Shown here one piece after another: positions 16,841 to 23,851 of a DNA stretch of 64,000 nucleotides. The stretch covers positions 1 to 64,000 of the forward strand of contig NKIY01000006.1 of the NCBI GenBank assembly GCA_002256345.1, in the 5' to 3' direction. Numbering within the stretch: the stretch's first letter is position 1; the number at the start of each line of letters is the position of its first letter. Under the pieces are notes generated by a model. That model ran no database searches. It saw only the letters and a program-made list of their open reading frames with translations, and was not told the origin of the DNA. Origin of the DNA: Bradyrhizobiaceae bacterium PARB1 (GTDB lineage: Bacteria > Pseudomonadota > Alphaproteobacteria > Rhizobiales > Xanthobacteraceae). The translations under genes were made by a program, and so were the position numbers.

Positions 16841-17437
16841 CTAGAGGGCCTGTAGCAGGATCGAGGCGATGAAGGTGCCGACCCAGACGAAGCCGTAGCT
16901 CGGTGTCTGGCGGAGACGCTGGGCACGCGCGAACAGATAGACCGGCGCCAGCAAGAGAGCGAAAAGCTTCATCCAGCGCGAGTTATAGCCGGCGCGCTCC
17001 AGTTGCATGCTATCAGCGATACAGAGCGCTCCGTTGATCACGATGGGAATCAGCCAGGTGAGCGGCGCGATGAAGAAGGCATAGAATTTCGTAAAGACCG
17101 GGTCTTCGTATTGCCAATCAATGATCTGGGTCTGGCTGTATTTTAAAATGATGACGTTGAGCAGCAAATACGCCACCGGCATGAAGGCAAGGGTCCAAAC
17201 CAAGCCATTGTTGATGTCTCGGGCCGCGATCGGCGGCGGGAGATCGTTAAGCTGCGTTCCAATCTCGGTGGTGCGCAATGACTGCCAACCTGTTTGACCC
17301 TTTTTCCAAATAGGGGTTTCGTGATCGATCGTCTGGGCGGCCAGGAGTTCGCGGAGTTGATCGGCTCCGACAGGGCCCTTGCGTTCGCCACCCTGGGTGT
17401 AGAACCAGGCGTCTTCGCTTGTTGTTGTGTCGGTCAT
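16841..17437 (-). CDS. GYF_2 (DUF4339) domain membrane protein
   Basis: A 198-residue protein with an N-terminal GYF_2 domain (AWFYTQGGERKGPVGADQLRELLAAQTIDHETPIWKKGQTGW, about residues 9-50). It is followed by at least three hydrophobic segments: LVWTLAFMPVAYLLLNVIIL, FYAFFIAPLTWLIPIVINGAL, and WMKLFALLLAPVYLFARA, with a last one near FVWVGTFIASILLQAL. GYF_2 domains are thought to bind proline-rich or other peptides on the cytoplasmic face. The start at 17437 is chosen because the MTDTTTSEDAWFY sequence follows a GGAAAAACGAC purine stretch; the upstream frame extension looks spurious. Function is unknown. Confidence 0.75.
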   Translation of the reverse strand: MTDTTTSEDAWFYTQGGERKGPVGADQLRELLAAQTIDHETPIWKKGQTGWQSLRTTEIGTQLNDLPPPIAARDINNGLVWTLAFMPVAYLLLNVIILKYSQTQIIDWQYEDPVFTKFYAFFIAPLTWLIPIVINGALCIADSMQLERAGYNSRWMKLFALLLAPVYLFARAQRLRQTPSYGFVWVGTFIASILLQAL

Positions 17438-17600
17438 GTCGTTTTTCCATATTGGGGCGCGCAGCAGAGCTTCGTGCGGCAATCGAGGTGAGTGTCCGAC
17501 GAACGCCCGGCCGACTTGCCAGCGCGGCTATGCGCGAGGGCGCCCGTCCCAGTAGATTCAATTGAGGCCCCGAGAAATTGCGGGGTTTGACGAAGAATTC

Positions 17601-18608
17601 TCAGACGTGACTTTTTTGTCGCAGTTTCGGCGTGACCGGCGCGCGAAAAGCGCCACTCGCAGAAGCTGGATCTCCGGCGGCATAGATCGCGAGACTTGGA
17701 TCGCTCTTCCTGAGGGTATTCAGGATGGTTTGCAGCTGGCCCTTTTTCTGGTCGCCGTCGAAGCCAAATACGATCAAGCGCGGTTTGACATCGATCGTCA
17801 GGACGGCTTTGCCGCCAGCGACTTCCCGGACAAGCGGTTCAAGAAGGGGGAAAGATTCGGGTGCCGCATCGGAGCGGACGTGGCGGCGCATCGCATCCAG
17901 CCGGACCAAGGCCCTGCAGACTGCCTGGTAGCGCGCGACCAGCGTCGAGGTGTGGTGTGCGAGCGTGGATCGGTAGCCGCTCAACTGGTCGATCACCGCA
18001 GGCGGCTTGGCGCGAGCGCGGAGCGCCGTGTTGGTGAAATGTTTGGCCTCGTGAAACACGACGGCGATGCTCTGATCCCGTCGCTCCAGCGTTGCGACAT
18101 CCAACCGATCCTGACGGTTCGAAGGAGGCTGACCGCTGTCGGCGGTGTCTCCTGCCAGCGCGTTCTCGCGAATCCGCCCCAATGCGATTTCGACGTCGAT
18201 CACGGCCGAGCTGCTCATGATCATTGGGTGAAGGCCGGTCTTCTCGGCCCTTGCGAGATCGCCTGCCGAGCGGATCATATCCTTGAGCGTCTCGTCCCCG
18301 GCATAGTGGGTCCAGCCGATCGCGTTCGGCCTGAATTCGCCATCCACGAGTTCGGCCAGAGTCTGCTGTTGACGGACAAGATATTTCACATGGGTCTTTG
18401 GGCTTGCGGTGCCGTCGCCTCGATCGTCGATCCGAAAAATGGAACCGCCCCGATAATAGACGTTCAGAGAGTTCCGACGGACGGCAAGGAAGACATCGTC
18501 TCGTAGAAGGACGTCGCGCCACCAGGATCCGCTCTCCTGCCGCGCAAGCTGGTCGAGGTGATCGAGAAAAGCATCGCTGATGCCATGTTCGGAAGCTTGC
18601 GCCGTCAT
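17601..18608 (-). CDS. Putative RecB-type PD-(D/E)XK nuclease
   Basis: A 335-residue protein with no close match I can name. Residues line up with the RecB-family PD-(D/E)XK core. Glu140 is in VIDVEIALG, Asp170 in RLDVATLE, Glu187-Ala-Lys189 in VVFHEAKHF, and Gln208-x3-Tyr212 in DQLSGYR, which matches the QxxxY motif IV of RecB/Cas4/AddB nucleases. The N-terminal part contains DVFLAVRRNSLNVYYRGGSIFRID, possibly a separate strand-rich binding domain. The C-terminal part (KPRLIVFGFDGDQKKGQL) could be another domain. Its ATG at 18608 overlaps the stop of the upstream RNase J-like gene by 4 nt, so the two products are probably made together. Nuclease activity is an inference from motif spacing only. 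Confidence 0.6.
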   Translation of the reverse strand: MTAQASEHGISDAFLDHLDQLARQESGSWWRDVLLRDDVFLAVRRNSLNVYYRGGSIFRIDDRGDGTASPKTHVKYLVRQQQTLAELVDGEFRPNAIGWTHYAGDETLKDMIRSAGDLARAEKTGLHPMIMSSSAVIDVEIALGRIRENALAGDTADSGQPPSNRQDRLDVATLERRDQSIAVVFHEAKHFTNTALRARAKPPAVIDQLSGYRSTLAHHTSTLVARYQAVCRALVRLDAMRRHVRSDAAPESFPLLEPLVREVAGGKAVLTIDVKPRLIVFGFDGDQKKGQLQTILNTLRKSDPSLAIYAAGDPASASGAFRAPVTPKLRQKSHV

Positions 18609-19849
18609 CGGATGTCCCACCACTCGCCGTCCTGCTTGAGTGCGACAGCGTCGAAGTGATCAAGAAACGACTGTGGTGCGAATGTATGAATGGGCACCAA
18701 CATCGTCGGCGCGATGGCACTTGCTAAGCGCTTTAGATCTTTGATGCTGGCATGGCCGGACGTGTGGGCATGTTCCAACGGGATGCCGCGCTGCGCCAAC
18801 TCGTCTTTAAGCGTCTTGCCGCGCTCTTGTTCGAGGTACCCGCTCCATTGCGACCAGATCGCCAGCGCGCCCGAGAGGCACTTTGCCTGATCGAGGTCAT
18901 GGAGCATAGTCGGCCTGAAGAGTAGCGCCGCGTTAGAGGCCATTGCGGTCAGTTGTTCGATGAAGATGCGGTGAGATGTGTGATGTTCGAGCAGGTCGAA
19001 GCGGCCGGACTTTTTGATCTGGATACGCTGATACTGCGGGACGTAGAGAGCGACGCCGGGCCAATCGGATTGCGGGATACGGTCGTTCTCAGTCGCTCGT
19101 AGCATTTCGGCGGTATAGAGGTCGATGATCAGCGTCCGACCTGTCCGTTTGCAGGCGCGGTAGAGACTAACCATGCGGTCGATGTTCTGGGCGGAAGCTG
19201 CGACCAGGGCTAGGCCTTCGGCCTGGTCAAACAGTTCGACAAAACGCTGCTCGACGTCTGCTTCTGTGGGGAAGGAATGGTCCGGATCGAGCCGACCAAA
19301 GCTCGATCCTTCCATCAGCATGACATCGACGTTCTTGGGTGGATGCGAAAGCATCTTGTCGAAGAGCGCTGCCTTGCGGCCGTGTCCACGAATGTCGCCA
19401 GAATAGAACAGGCGCTTGCCGGCCGCTTCGACCTCGATGGCATAGGCGTCGTAAGCGGAGTGATCGACAAGATGTGGCGTTATTCGGAACGGGCCGAACT
19501 GGATTGGTGTGCCGTTGGTAAGCTCGATCGGCCGCGTCGGGACGTAGGGTTGTGGCACGAACGGGGCTGCGGCTTGAAGGATGCGAAAAGTTGCCGCTCC
19601 CAGCGCGACCGGCAGGTCTGGGCCTGCCAATGGCGCCAGCCCCCAATGATCGATGTGCCCGTGGGAGAGCACCAAACCTAGGAGATTGTCATTCTCGGCA
19701 AGGCCTTCGACTGACGGATGAAAGGTGATGTCGCTGAAGTCCCCGTCCAATGGAAGGCCGAGATCCAGCAAAAGCCGCGCCCTCTCGACCTCAAGCTCGA
19801 TGCACGTCCCCCCGATTTCCTGTGTGCCTCGATGGATGCGGATACGCAT
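18605..19849 (-). CDS. RNase J-like metallo-beta-lactamase/beta-CASP nuclease
   Basis: A 414-residue metallo-beta-lactamase-fold protein close in layout to RNase J and other beta-CASP nucleases. It opens IRIHRGTQEIGGTCIELE, like the start of RNase J. The zinc motif is SHGHIDHWG (His63, His65, Asp67, His68), with His130 in LVDHSAYDAY and Asp152 in YSGDIRGHG. The C-terminal part shows the beta-CASP-type TSGHASIKDLKRLASAI and the last metal histidine in LVPIHTF. It lacks the C-terminal oligomerisation domain of full-length RNase J (usually about 550 residues). It overlaps the putative RecB-type nuclease gene downstream and is divergent from an XRE regulator, which separates it from housekeeping RNA decay and suggests an accessory, perhaps defensive, role. 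Confidence 0.8.
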   Translation of the reverse strand: MRIRIHRGTQEIGGTCIELEVERARLLLDLGLPLDGDFSDITFHPSVEGLAENDNLLGLVLSHGHIDHWGLAPLAGPDLPVALGAATFRILQAAAPFVPQPYVPTRPIELTNGTPIQFGPFRITPHLVDHSAYDAYAIEVEAAGKRLFYSGDIRGHGRKAALFDKMLSHPPKNVDVMLMEGSSFGRLDPDHSFPTEADVEQRFVELFDQAEGLALVAASAQNIDRMVSLYRACKRTGRTLIIDLYTAEMLRATENDRIPQSDWPGVALYVPQYQRIQIKKSGRFDLLEHHTSHRIFIEQLTAMASNAALLFRPTMLHDLDQAKCLSGALAIWSQWSGYLEQERGKTLKDELAQRGIPLEHAHTSGHASIKDLKRLASAIAPTMLVPIHTFAPQSFLDHFDAVALKQDGEWWDIR

Positions 19850-19882
19850 GGGCGAAGTCTACTTCGAAGATTTTCCCGAGAT

Positions 19883-19898
19883 ACGAATCATAGTTCGT
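19883..19898. promoter_or_regulatory. Inverted repeat in the divergent nuclease/XRE promoter region
   Basis: ACGAA-N6-TTCGT, perfect 5-bp arms, located in the 113-bp gap between the RNase J-like gene and the XRE-type regulator. A further TTCGT half-site lies at 19925-19929. XRE-type repressors usually bind such short palindromes near their own promoter; a TATATAA run at 19906-19912 could be a -10 region. The assignment is tentative. Confidence 0.35.
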
Positions 19899-19962
19899 TT
19901 TGAGGTATATAAGTCAAAGTAAAGTTCGTGGTCAAGCGCGTGGCTTGAAGCGAAGCTTAGGT

Positions 19963-20304
19963 ATGATTGATGCCTCTGGAAACGCGTTCGGACAGAAATT
20001 GCGTTTGGCCCGGCAACGCGCGGGGATGACGCAAGAGGATCTTGCGGCCCGGATTTCGCGCACGCCCGAGAGCATTTCCAACATTGAGCGCGGCTTACAG
20101 GAGCCGGGCATCAAAACCGTCCAGAGCATGGCCGTAACGCTCGGGACGCCGCTTTCCGAACTATTGGTGTCACCCGAAGAAGAGAATCTCACGCCTAAGC
20201 GTATGGAGATGGAGTTCCAACTACGTGATTTGGCTCGAGGTCTCAGCGATCGCGATCTTGCGATTGCGGTTGGACACGTGCAGCTTCTCCTCGCCACAAA
20301 GTAG
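19963..20304 (+). CDS. XRE-family helix-turn-helix regulator
   Basis: A 113-residue DNA-binding protein. The Cro/C1-type helix-turn-helix spans about residues 10-63: FGQKLRLARQRAGMTQEDLA, ARISRTPESISNIERGLQEP and TVQSMAVTLGTPLSELL. The remaining C-terminal part (RDLARGLSDRDLAIAVGHVQLLLATK) is probably a dimerisation helix. The frame is open from a TTG at 19900, but the ATG at 19963 begins a typical N-terminus. It is divergent from the two-nuclease operon with 113 bp between them, and an inverted repeat lies in that gap. By analogy with other regulators beside toxic or nuclease cargo it may repress the pair; this is inference. Confidence 0.85.
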   Translation: MIDASGNAFGQKLRLARQRAGMTQEDLAARISRTPESISNIERGLQEPGIKTVQSMAVTLGTPLSELLVSPEEENLTPKRMEMEFQLRDLARGLSDRDLAIAVGHVQLLLATK

Positions 20305-20512
20305 AGGTAGCCAATCATCGTTGTGATTTCGGGTATCAGCGTTCATGCCCACCAACGCAGGTGCGTATGTATAATGTAAATCGTTCTGTTGTTTTTTATT
20401 CCTGTTTCGCATTCTGCGATCCTATCAACTGGTTAATATGCCCTTCGCCTCGTGTTCGTGTTAGGTGCGCATGCGATGTGAGGATGCGATTAATGAATGC
20501 CGCTTCTGCTAT

Positions 20513-20922
20513 TTATAGCTTGTCGGCACGCTCGTAGTTTTGCTGAAGGTCGAGCAGGAATCCTGAGACGGATTCCGCTCCATCGTTCACGACCTCGAAA
20601 CAGGTTTCCCACACGGAGTGCAATTCCGAATCGCTCAAGCGATCGAGGTCGGGTTTGAGATCTCGCTTTGCAACGGAACCAAAAAGGCTGGCGTGCCCCG
20701 CCGCGAGAAAATCGAAACGATCGAGCCAACTCTGCGTCGGCACTCCATGGCAGGCGCTTGACGAGATAGGTTTCGAAATCGGAGGGCGTCCTTTACGGTG
20801 GTTGCTGCTAGGTCCGGCAGTTTCTGCACGAAGGATGCCGCAATGTTCGGCCAGTTATGCCTGACCGTGCCGATGTGACGATCACCAATCTTCTGCAGAA
20901 CGATGTGATGCTTTTTGCAGGT
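20513..20922 (-). pseudogene. Decayed gene of unknown function
   Basis: Three minus-strand segments in successive frames read like parts of one globular protein. CKKHHIVLQKIGDRHIGTV and the following RHNWPNIAASFVQKLPDLA come first, then SDFETYLVKRLPWSADAELARSF, then WLDRFDFLAAGHASLFGSV continuing to LLDLQQNYERADKL before a TAA at 20513. A stop just before the first segment and the absence of a start codon show the 5' end is lost. At least two frameshifts would be needed to join the pieces. The last piece alone could be read as a 76-residue ORF from a GTG at 20743. The family was not recognised. Confidence 0.4.
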
Positions 20923-21528
20923 TTAGACAGAGGCGAGCGTCTAGGCTTCAAAAAATTGAAAAGCAGAGACGACTTTGGAGCGGAGTGGTCACTCCACGAT
21001 ACTCATCTTCAAACTTACGACGAGTTCGGCCGATTTTTCTCTTTAGGGGCTTCCCTCACTACACGTACTTTCACACTTGCGTCACCATGGTTTTCCCGGG
21101 CCGATTCCAAGACGCCGCCTATTTTGCATTTGCAGGATGCTCTATAAAGAGAGATTCCGTTGGCCATCCACGCTTTTCGTGGGCGTGGGCTACGAGGCGT
21201 TTGGAGCGTCGGAAGCCGTCGTCCAAATATTGTTCATTTAAGGCCTTTTGTTTCCGGACCTTGACGGCCTTTTGCAGCAATCAGAGTACACGGTCTGCAT
21301 GTCGTGGGACAATGCGAGCCCTAGGTTTACCTCGCACCAAGATGCGTGCCGAGCTTTTGCAGAGCGCCAGCCTTGGAAGCAAGATGTGCTCACGAAATGT
21401 GCGATTGACGCAAGTGAGCGTTCGACGGTTAAGAGAACTTGCGGTTTACAACTTAACACCGTGCTCGCTATTCCATTCAGAAAATGAGTTAAGCTATCAA
21501 ATGATACGAGCAGGAGCGGTTGCGGTCC
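20923..21528. other. Gene-poor accessory stretch
   Basis: About 600 bp, lower in GC than the surrounding genes, in which no frame is convincing. Short frames exist on both strands (for example 21248-21487 plus and 21238-21459 minus), but they overlap each other and show no recognisable pattern. A 96-residue plus-strand frame at 20857-21147 covers the left part but runs antisense to the remnant at 20513-20922. The stretch may hold further decayed sequence. Confidence 0.4.
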
Positions 21529-21648
21529 TTATTCATCACCGCGGCGAGAGGGCCTCTCGAGTGTTGGCTTAATGGCCCACCAGGCGATCGCCCAAAGGGT
21601 CAGAACTGCAGGCGTGCAAATCAGGATACCATAGGCCATTTCTGACAT
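21529..21648 (-). CDS. Small single-pass membrane protein, 39 aa
   Basis: A 39-residue ORF: a short N-terminus (MSEMAYG), one hydrophobic helix ILICTPAVLTLWAIAWWAI, then a charged tail KPTLERPSRRGDE. It starts 1 nt after the stop of the 46-residue gene upstream, with an AAGGGCGAA purine stretch ahead, so the two are likely co-translated. The tail charge suggests an N-out/C-in topology. It is too short for family assignment; coding status rests on the membrane helix, tight spacing and ribosome site. Confidence 0.45.
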   Translation of the reverse strand: MSEMAYGILICTPAVLTLWAIAWWAIKPTLERPSRRGDE

Positions 21649-21649
21649 G

Positions 21650-21790
21650 CTATTCGCCCTTGGGCTCGAATGCGGCGCTGGTAATTTCAATAATCTCTCG
21701 AAGCCGAGCGTGAAGTATTTCCACATCGAAAATGTCGAGCGACGATTCCGCAATAATCTTGATCGCTTCGAGTGCGTGGTCTTTGTCCAT
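21650..21790 (-). CDS. Small acidic helical protein, 46 aa
   Basis: A 46-residue ORF beginning MDKDHALEAIKIIAESSLDI and ending FEPKGE, rich in charged and aliphatic residues in a pattern that suggests two amphipathic helices. A GGAAAGAGCAAGG purine stretch precedes the ATG at 21790; an ATG eight codons earlier (21814) is an alternative start. It abuts the 39-residue membrane protein gene downstream. Function unknown. Confidence 0.45.
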   Translation of the reverse strand: MDKDHALEAIKIIAESSLDIFDVEILHARLREIIEITSAAFEPKGE

Positions 21791-21848
21791 AACCTTGCTC
21801 TTTCCTGTCGGCATCAGTAAAGACGCCCGTTCGGCGACGTAATGGTTC

Positions 21849-22175
21849 TTAGTGCCGTACTCGCCGTTCGGCCGCCGCCTCACGCCGGCGGGCTCGGGCA
21901 ACGTCGATGTCCGTGATCTTGACGCGGTAGGTTGCCCATGCCGTTTCAAAAGCGGCTTGGCATTCCGTTAGGTCCCGCCCGGTGCTCCGCATGTTTTCCG
22001 TCTGCGGCCGGCCGTCGAAATTGATGCCCCACCACCAGCCCGGCTGCCCCCACGCCACCCCCGACTTCCTCAGAATCCGTCCGATTGGCAGCTTTCGCCA
22101 CATCACTAGCCAATCGTCATCGTAAGGGATGCCGTCGATGGTCATCTTGTGGAGGGTGAGCCGATTGTCGTCCAT
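21849..22175 (-). CDS. Hypothetical protein, 108 aa, rhizobial accessory family
   Basis: A 108-residue soluble protein. It starts MDDNRLTLHKMTIDGIPYDD and continues DDWLVMWRKLPIGRILRKSG, then the tryptophan-rich WGQPGWWWGINFDGRP and a helical C-terminus ECQAAFETAWATYRVKITDIDVARARR. I recall this general layout (a short peptide with IDGVPYDDDW and LPIGRI blocks) among small uncharacterised proteins of Bradyrhizobium accessory regions. There is no catalytic motif, signal peptide or membrane segment. The last residues are arginine- and alanine-rich and may be disordered. It lies 58 nt upstream of the 46-residue ORF in the same direction. Confidence 0.65.
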   Translation of the reverse strand: MDDNRLTLHKMTIDGIPYDDDWLVMWRKLPIGRILRKSGVAWGQPGWWWGINFDGRPQTENMRSTGRDLTECQAAFETAWATYRVKITDIDVARARRREAAAERRVRH

Positions 22176-22348
22176 CCCGCCATTTTATCCAATGGCGGGA
22201 AGGGGGGCATCTAATTAATCGCGACAGACTTATTGCGGCTACGATCTTGCCCAGCCCATTGTCTCGACCTTAGTGTTGAACGAAGGTCTCGATCGAGCAT
22301 GCGATATCGGTTCATTGCTCTCGAAGCGGGCGGCGGAATGCGCAATAG

Positions 22349-22891
22349 CTATTCACAGACCAAGTTGCCATTGCGGTTCGCGAAGCTTCGGCAAGAACGC
22401 AGGTCCGCAGTCGTTTGCTGAAACTCGCCTCGGACGTTGGCGCACAGGGCAATCAGAATAGGCCCCCGCATCTGCGCATTTTTGCACGAGCCATGCCACG
22501 ATCCGCCTGGAACTCCACCACGGCTGAAGTTATCGCCACGCGGGGGCTGCCCGGGGAAATCATAATCCCTGCCGCTGTACTCCCGGTGTCTTGGCCGGCG
22601 ATCGAAATCGTCGTCGTCCTCGTAACGGTTTTCATAGGCGCGAGGTGGACCGCCGGCCTCACAATAGAGCTGGCCATTCTGGTTCGAGATTCCGCCGACA
22701 CAGCGATCAACAAGCAAGCTCGTCGGAACCCGCCGCCCAATGCCATCTGCGCAGACCGCACTGAGCTTACGCCCGTCGAACCGAATATTACTGCAACTCT
22801 GTTTGTAGCTTCCTGGCGGTTGCTGAGCGAATGAGACTGTCGCAGATGTAACGACGATAATAATTCCAACTCCGATGGCAGCAAGTTTCAC
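22349..22891 (-). CDS. Exported protein with two CVNH-like domains
   Basis: A 180-residue exported protein. MKLAAIGVGIIIVVTSATVSFA is a signal peptide. The mature part contains two similar units: residues 27-78 (GSYKQSCSNIRFDGRKLSAVCADG ... SNQNGQLYCE) and residues 130-180 (GSWHGSCKNAQMRGPILIALCANV ... ANRNGNLVCE). Each shows the GSY/W-x2-SC, ALCA-N and N-G-x-L-x-C-E landmarks of the cyanovirin-N homology (CVNH) fold, including paired cysteines. A hydrophilic Arg/Asp/Gly linker of about 50 residues separates them. CVNH proteins are carbohydrate-binding lectins, mostly known from cyanobacteria, fungi and ferns, so a periplasmic or secreted glycan-binding role is suggested. Domain assignment is by eye. 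Confidence 0.75.
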   Translation of the reverse strand: MKLAAIGVGIIIVVTSATVSFAQQPPGSYKQSCSNIRFDGRKLSAVCADGIGRRVPTSLLVDRCVGGISNQNGQLYCEAGGPPRAYENRYEDDDDFDRRPRHREYSGRDYDFPGQPPRGDNFSRGGVPGGSWHGSCKNAQMRGPILIALCANVRGEFQQTTADLRSCRSFANRNGNLVCE

Positions 22892-22967
22892 TGGTCCGCT
22901 CCGTTCACTCGATTCTTGTCTAGGCTATACTTGGCCATAGAGCACAGCAATTGGCGGATGTTTATTG

Positions 22968-23339
22968 CTAACGCTTATCATCGAGAGCCTGCATCGACCT
23001 GCCACCTACAGGAGGTTTGCGGTGCACAAGCGGAAATCGAAAATCTCGCTGAAGGAATGCGTTACTGGTCGACGTGAAGGCGTTAATTGGTCCAAAACCA
23101 CTGAACGAAATTTCGATCATGTCTGCTCTGCGAAGCAAATCGGTGGCCTTCGGATACCATTCTGCATTATCCAAGATCACGATTCCGCCGGGCGCGAGTG
23201 CTGAAAAAGCACTCTCAGCACAACGGAAGTGCTCGGCGCCGTCGATGACAATGACATCGTAACAACCGCCGACACACGCTGTTGCGTGCGGGGCGCGATA
23301 GCGTGGAAAAATGGAGCGCTGGAAAGCGATCCGAAACAT
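22968..23339 (-). pseudogene. SAM-dependent methyltransferase, C-terminal fragment
   Basis: The 123-codon frame contains the second half of a Rossmann-fold methyltransferase: YDVIVIDGAEHFRCAESAFS and SALAPGGIVILDNAEWYPKA, then FGPINAFTSTSNAFLQRDFRFP. The glycine-rich motif I (E/D-x-G-x-G-x-G) that binds S-adenosylmethionine is absent, because the frame opens at an ATG (23339) inside what should be the middle of the protein. The upstream sequence does not continue the homology in any frame I can follow. It is therefore read as a truncated remnant. A small protein gene (23398) lies just upstream on the same strand. Confidence 0.55.
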
Positions 23340-23397
23340 TCCCTCATGACATGGGCGAGATGCTATCCGGCCAATCCGTGGCTGGTCATCGATTTGA

Positions 23398-23595
23398 TCA
23401 ATCTGCCCACGGCAACCGCTGCATCGGTCCCTGTGTCATGGTTCCGCAGCGGCTGCGTTGTTCGAGGCGATCGGCCTGGCTGCGATAGTCTTCCGATGCT
23501 TCCAGCAGCTGGGCGACCGTGACGGCATCCAGTACGTTGCGGGCCAGACGTTCGGCGCGCTCGGCCTGTTCGCGAAGATGTTCGATCTGAGTCAT
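23398..23595 (-). CDS. Small coiled-coil protein, 65 aa
   Basis: A 65-residue soluble protein beginning MTQIEHLREQAERAERLARN and continuing VLDAVTVAQLLEASEDYRSQADRLEQ, strongly helical and probably a coiled coil or helical hairpin. Very similar small proteins are common and uncharacterised in Bradyrhizobium and relatives. The ATG at 23595 has a GAGGGG ribosome site 6 nt upstream; the GTG one codon earlier is less likely. The final ten residues (MTQGPMQRLPWAD) are less regular. It is probably monocistronic. Confidence 0.7.
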   Translation of the reverse strand: MTQIEHLREQAERAERLARNVLDAVTVAQLLEASEDYRSQADRLEQRSRCGTMTQGPMQRLPWAD

Positions 23596-23851
23596 CACCG
23601 TCCCCTCACACTTGCAGAAACAAGTTGAGTCGAATTCGATCGTTCCCAGCGTCGCGCGGGATGCTTAATGGCTGGTAACCGGAAATCACACGGCCACGTT
23701 GCAACTGCCTCCCGCCGGCCGGGATTCGGTCACGTAACCGCAGATTCACGTTAAGCGCGGACATTCCGGGCTTGGTGGTAGACATGTAAACGCCCTTTAC
23801 CCCTCGCGCCGCAGCGCTGGCTATTCCCGATTCAAAACGGGGATTTCGGTG

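Noticed and set aside
20300-23600. Search for integrase, transposase, tRNA attachment site or direct repeats that would define a mobile island
   Set aside because: None was found by reading; the region is called accessory only because of composition and remnants.
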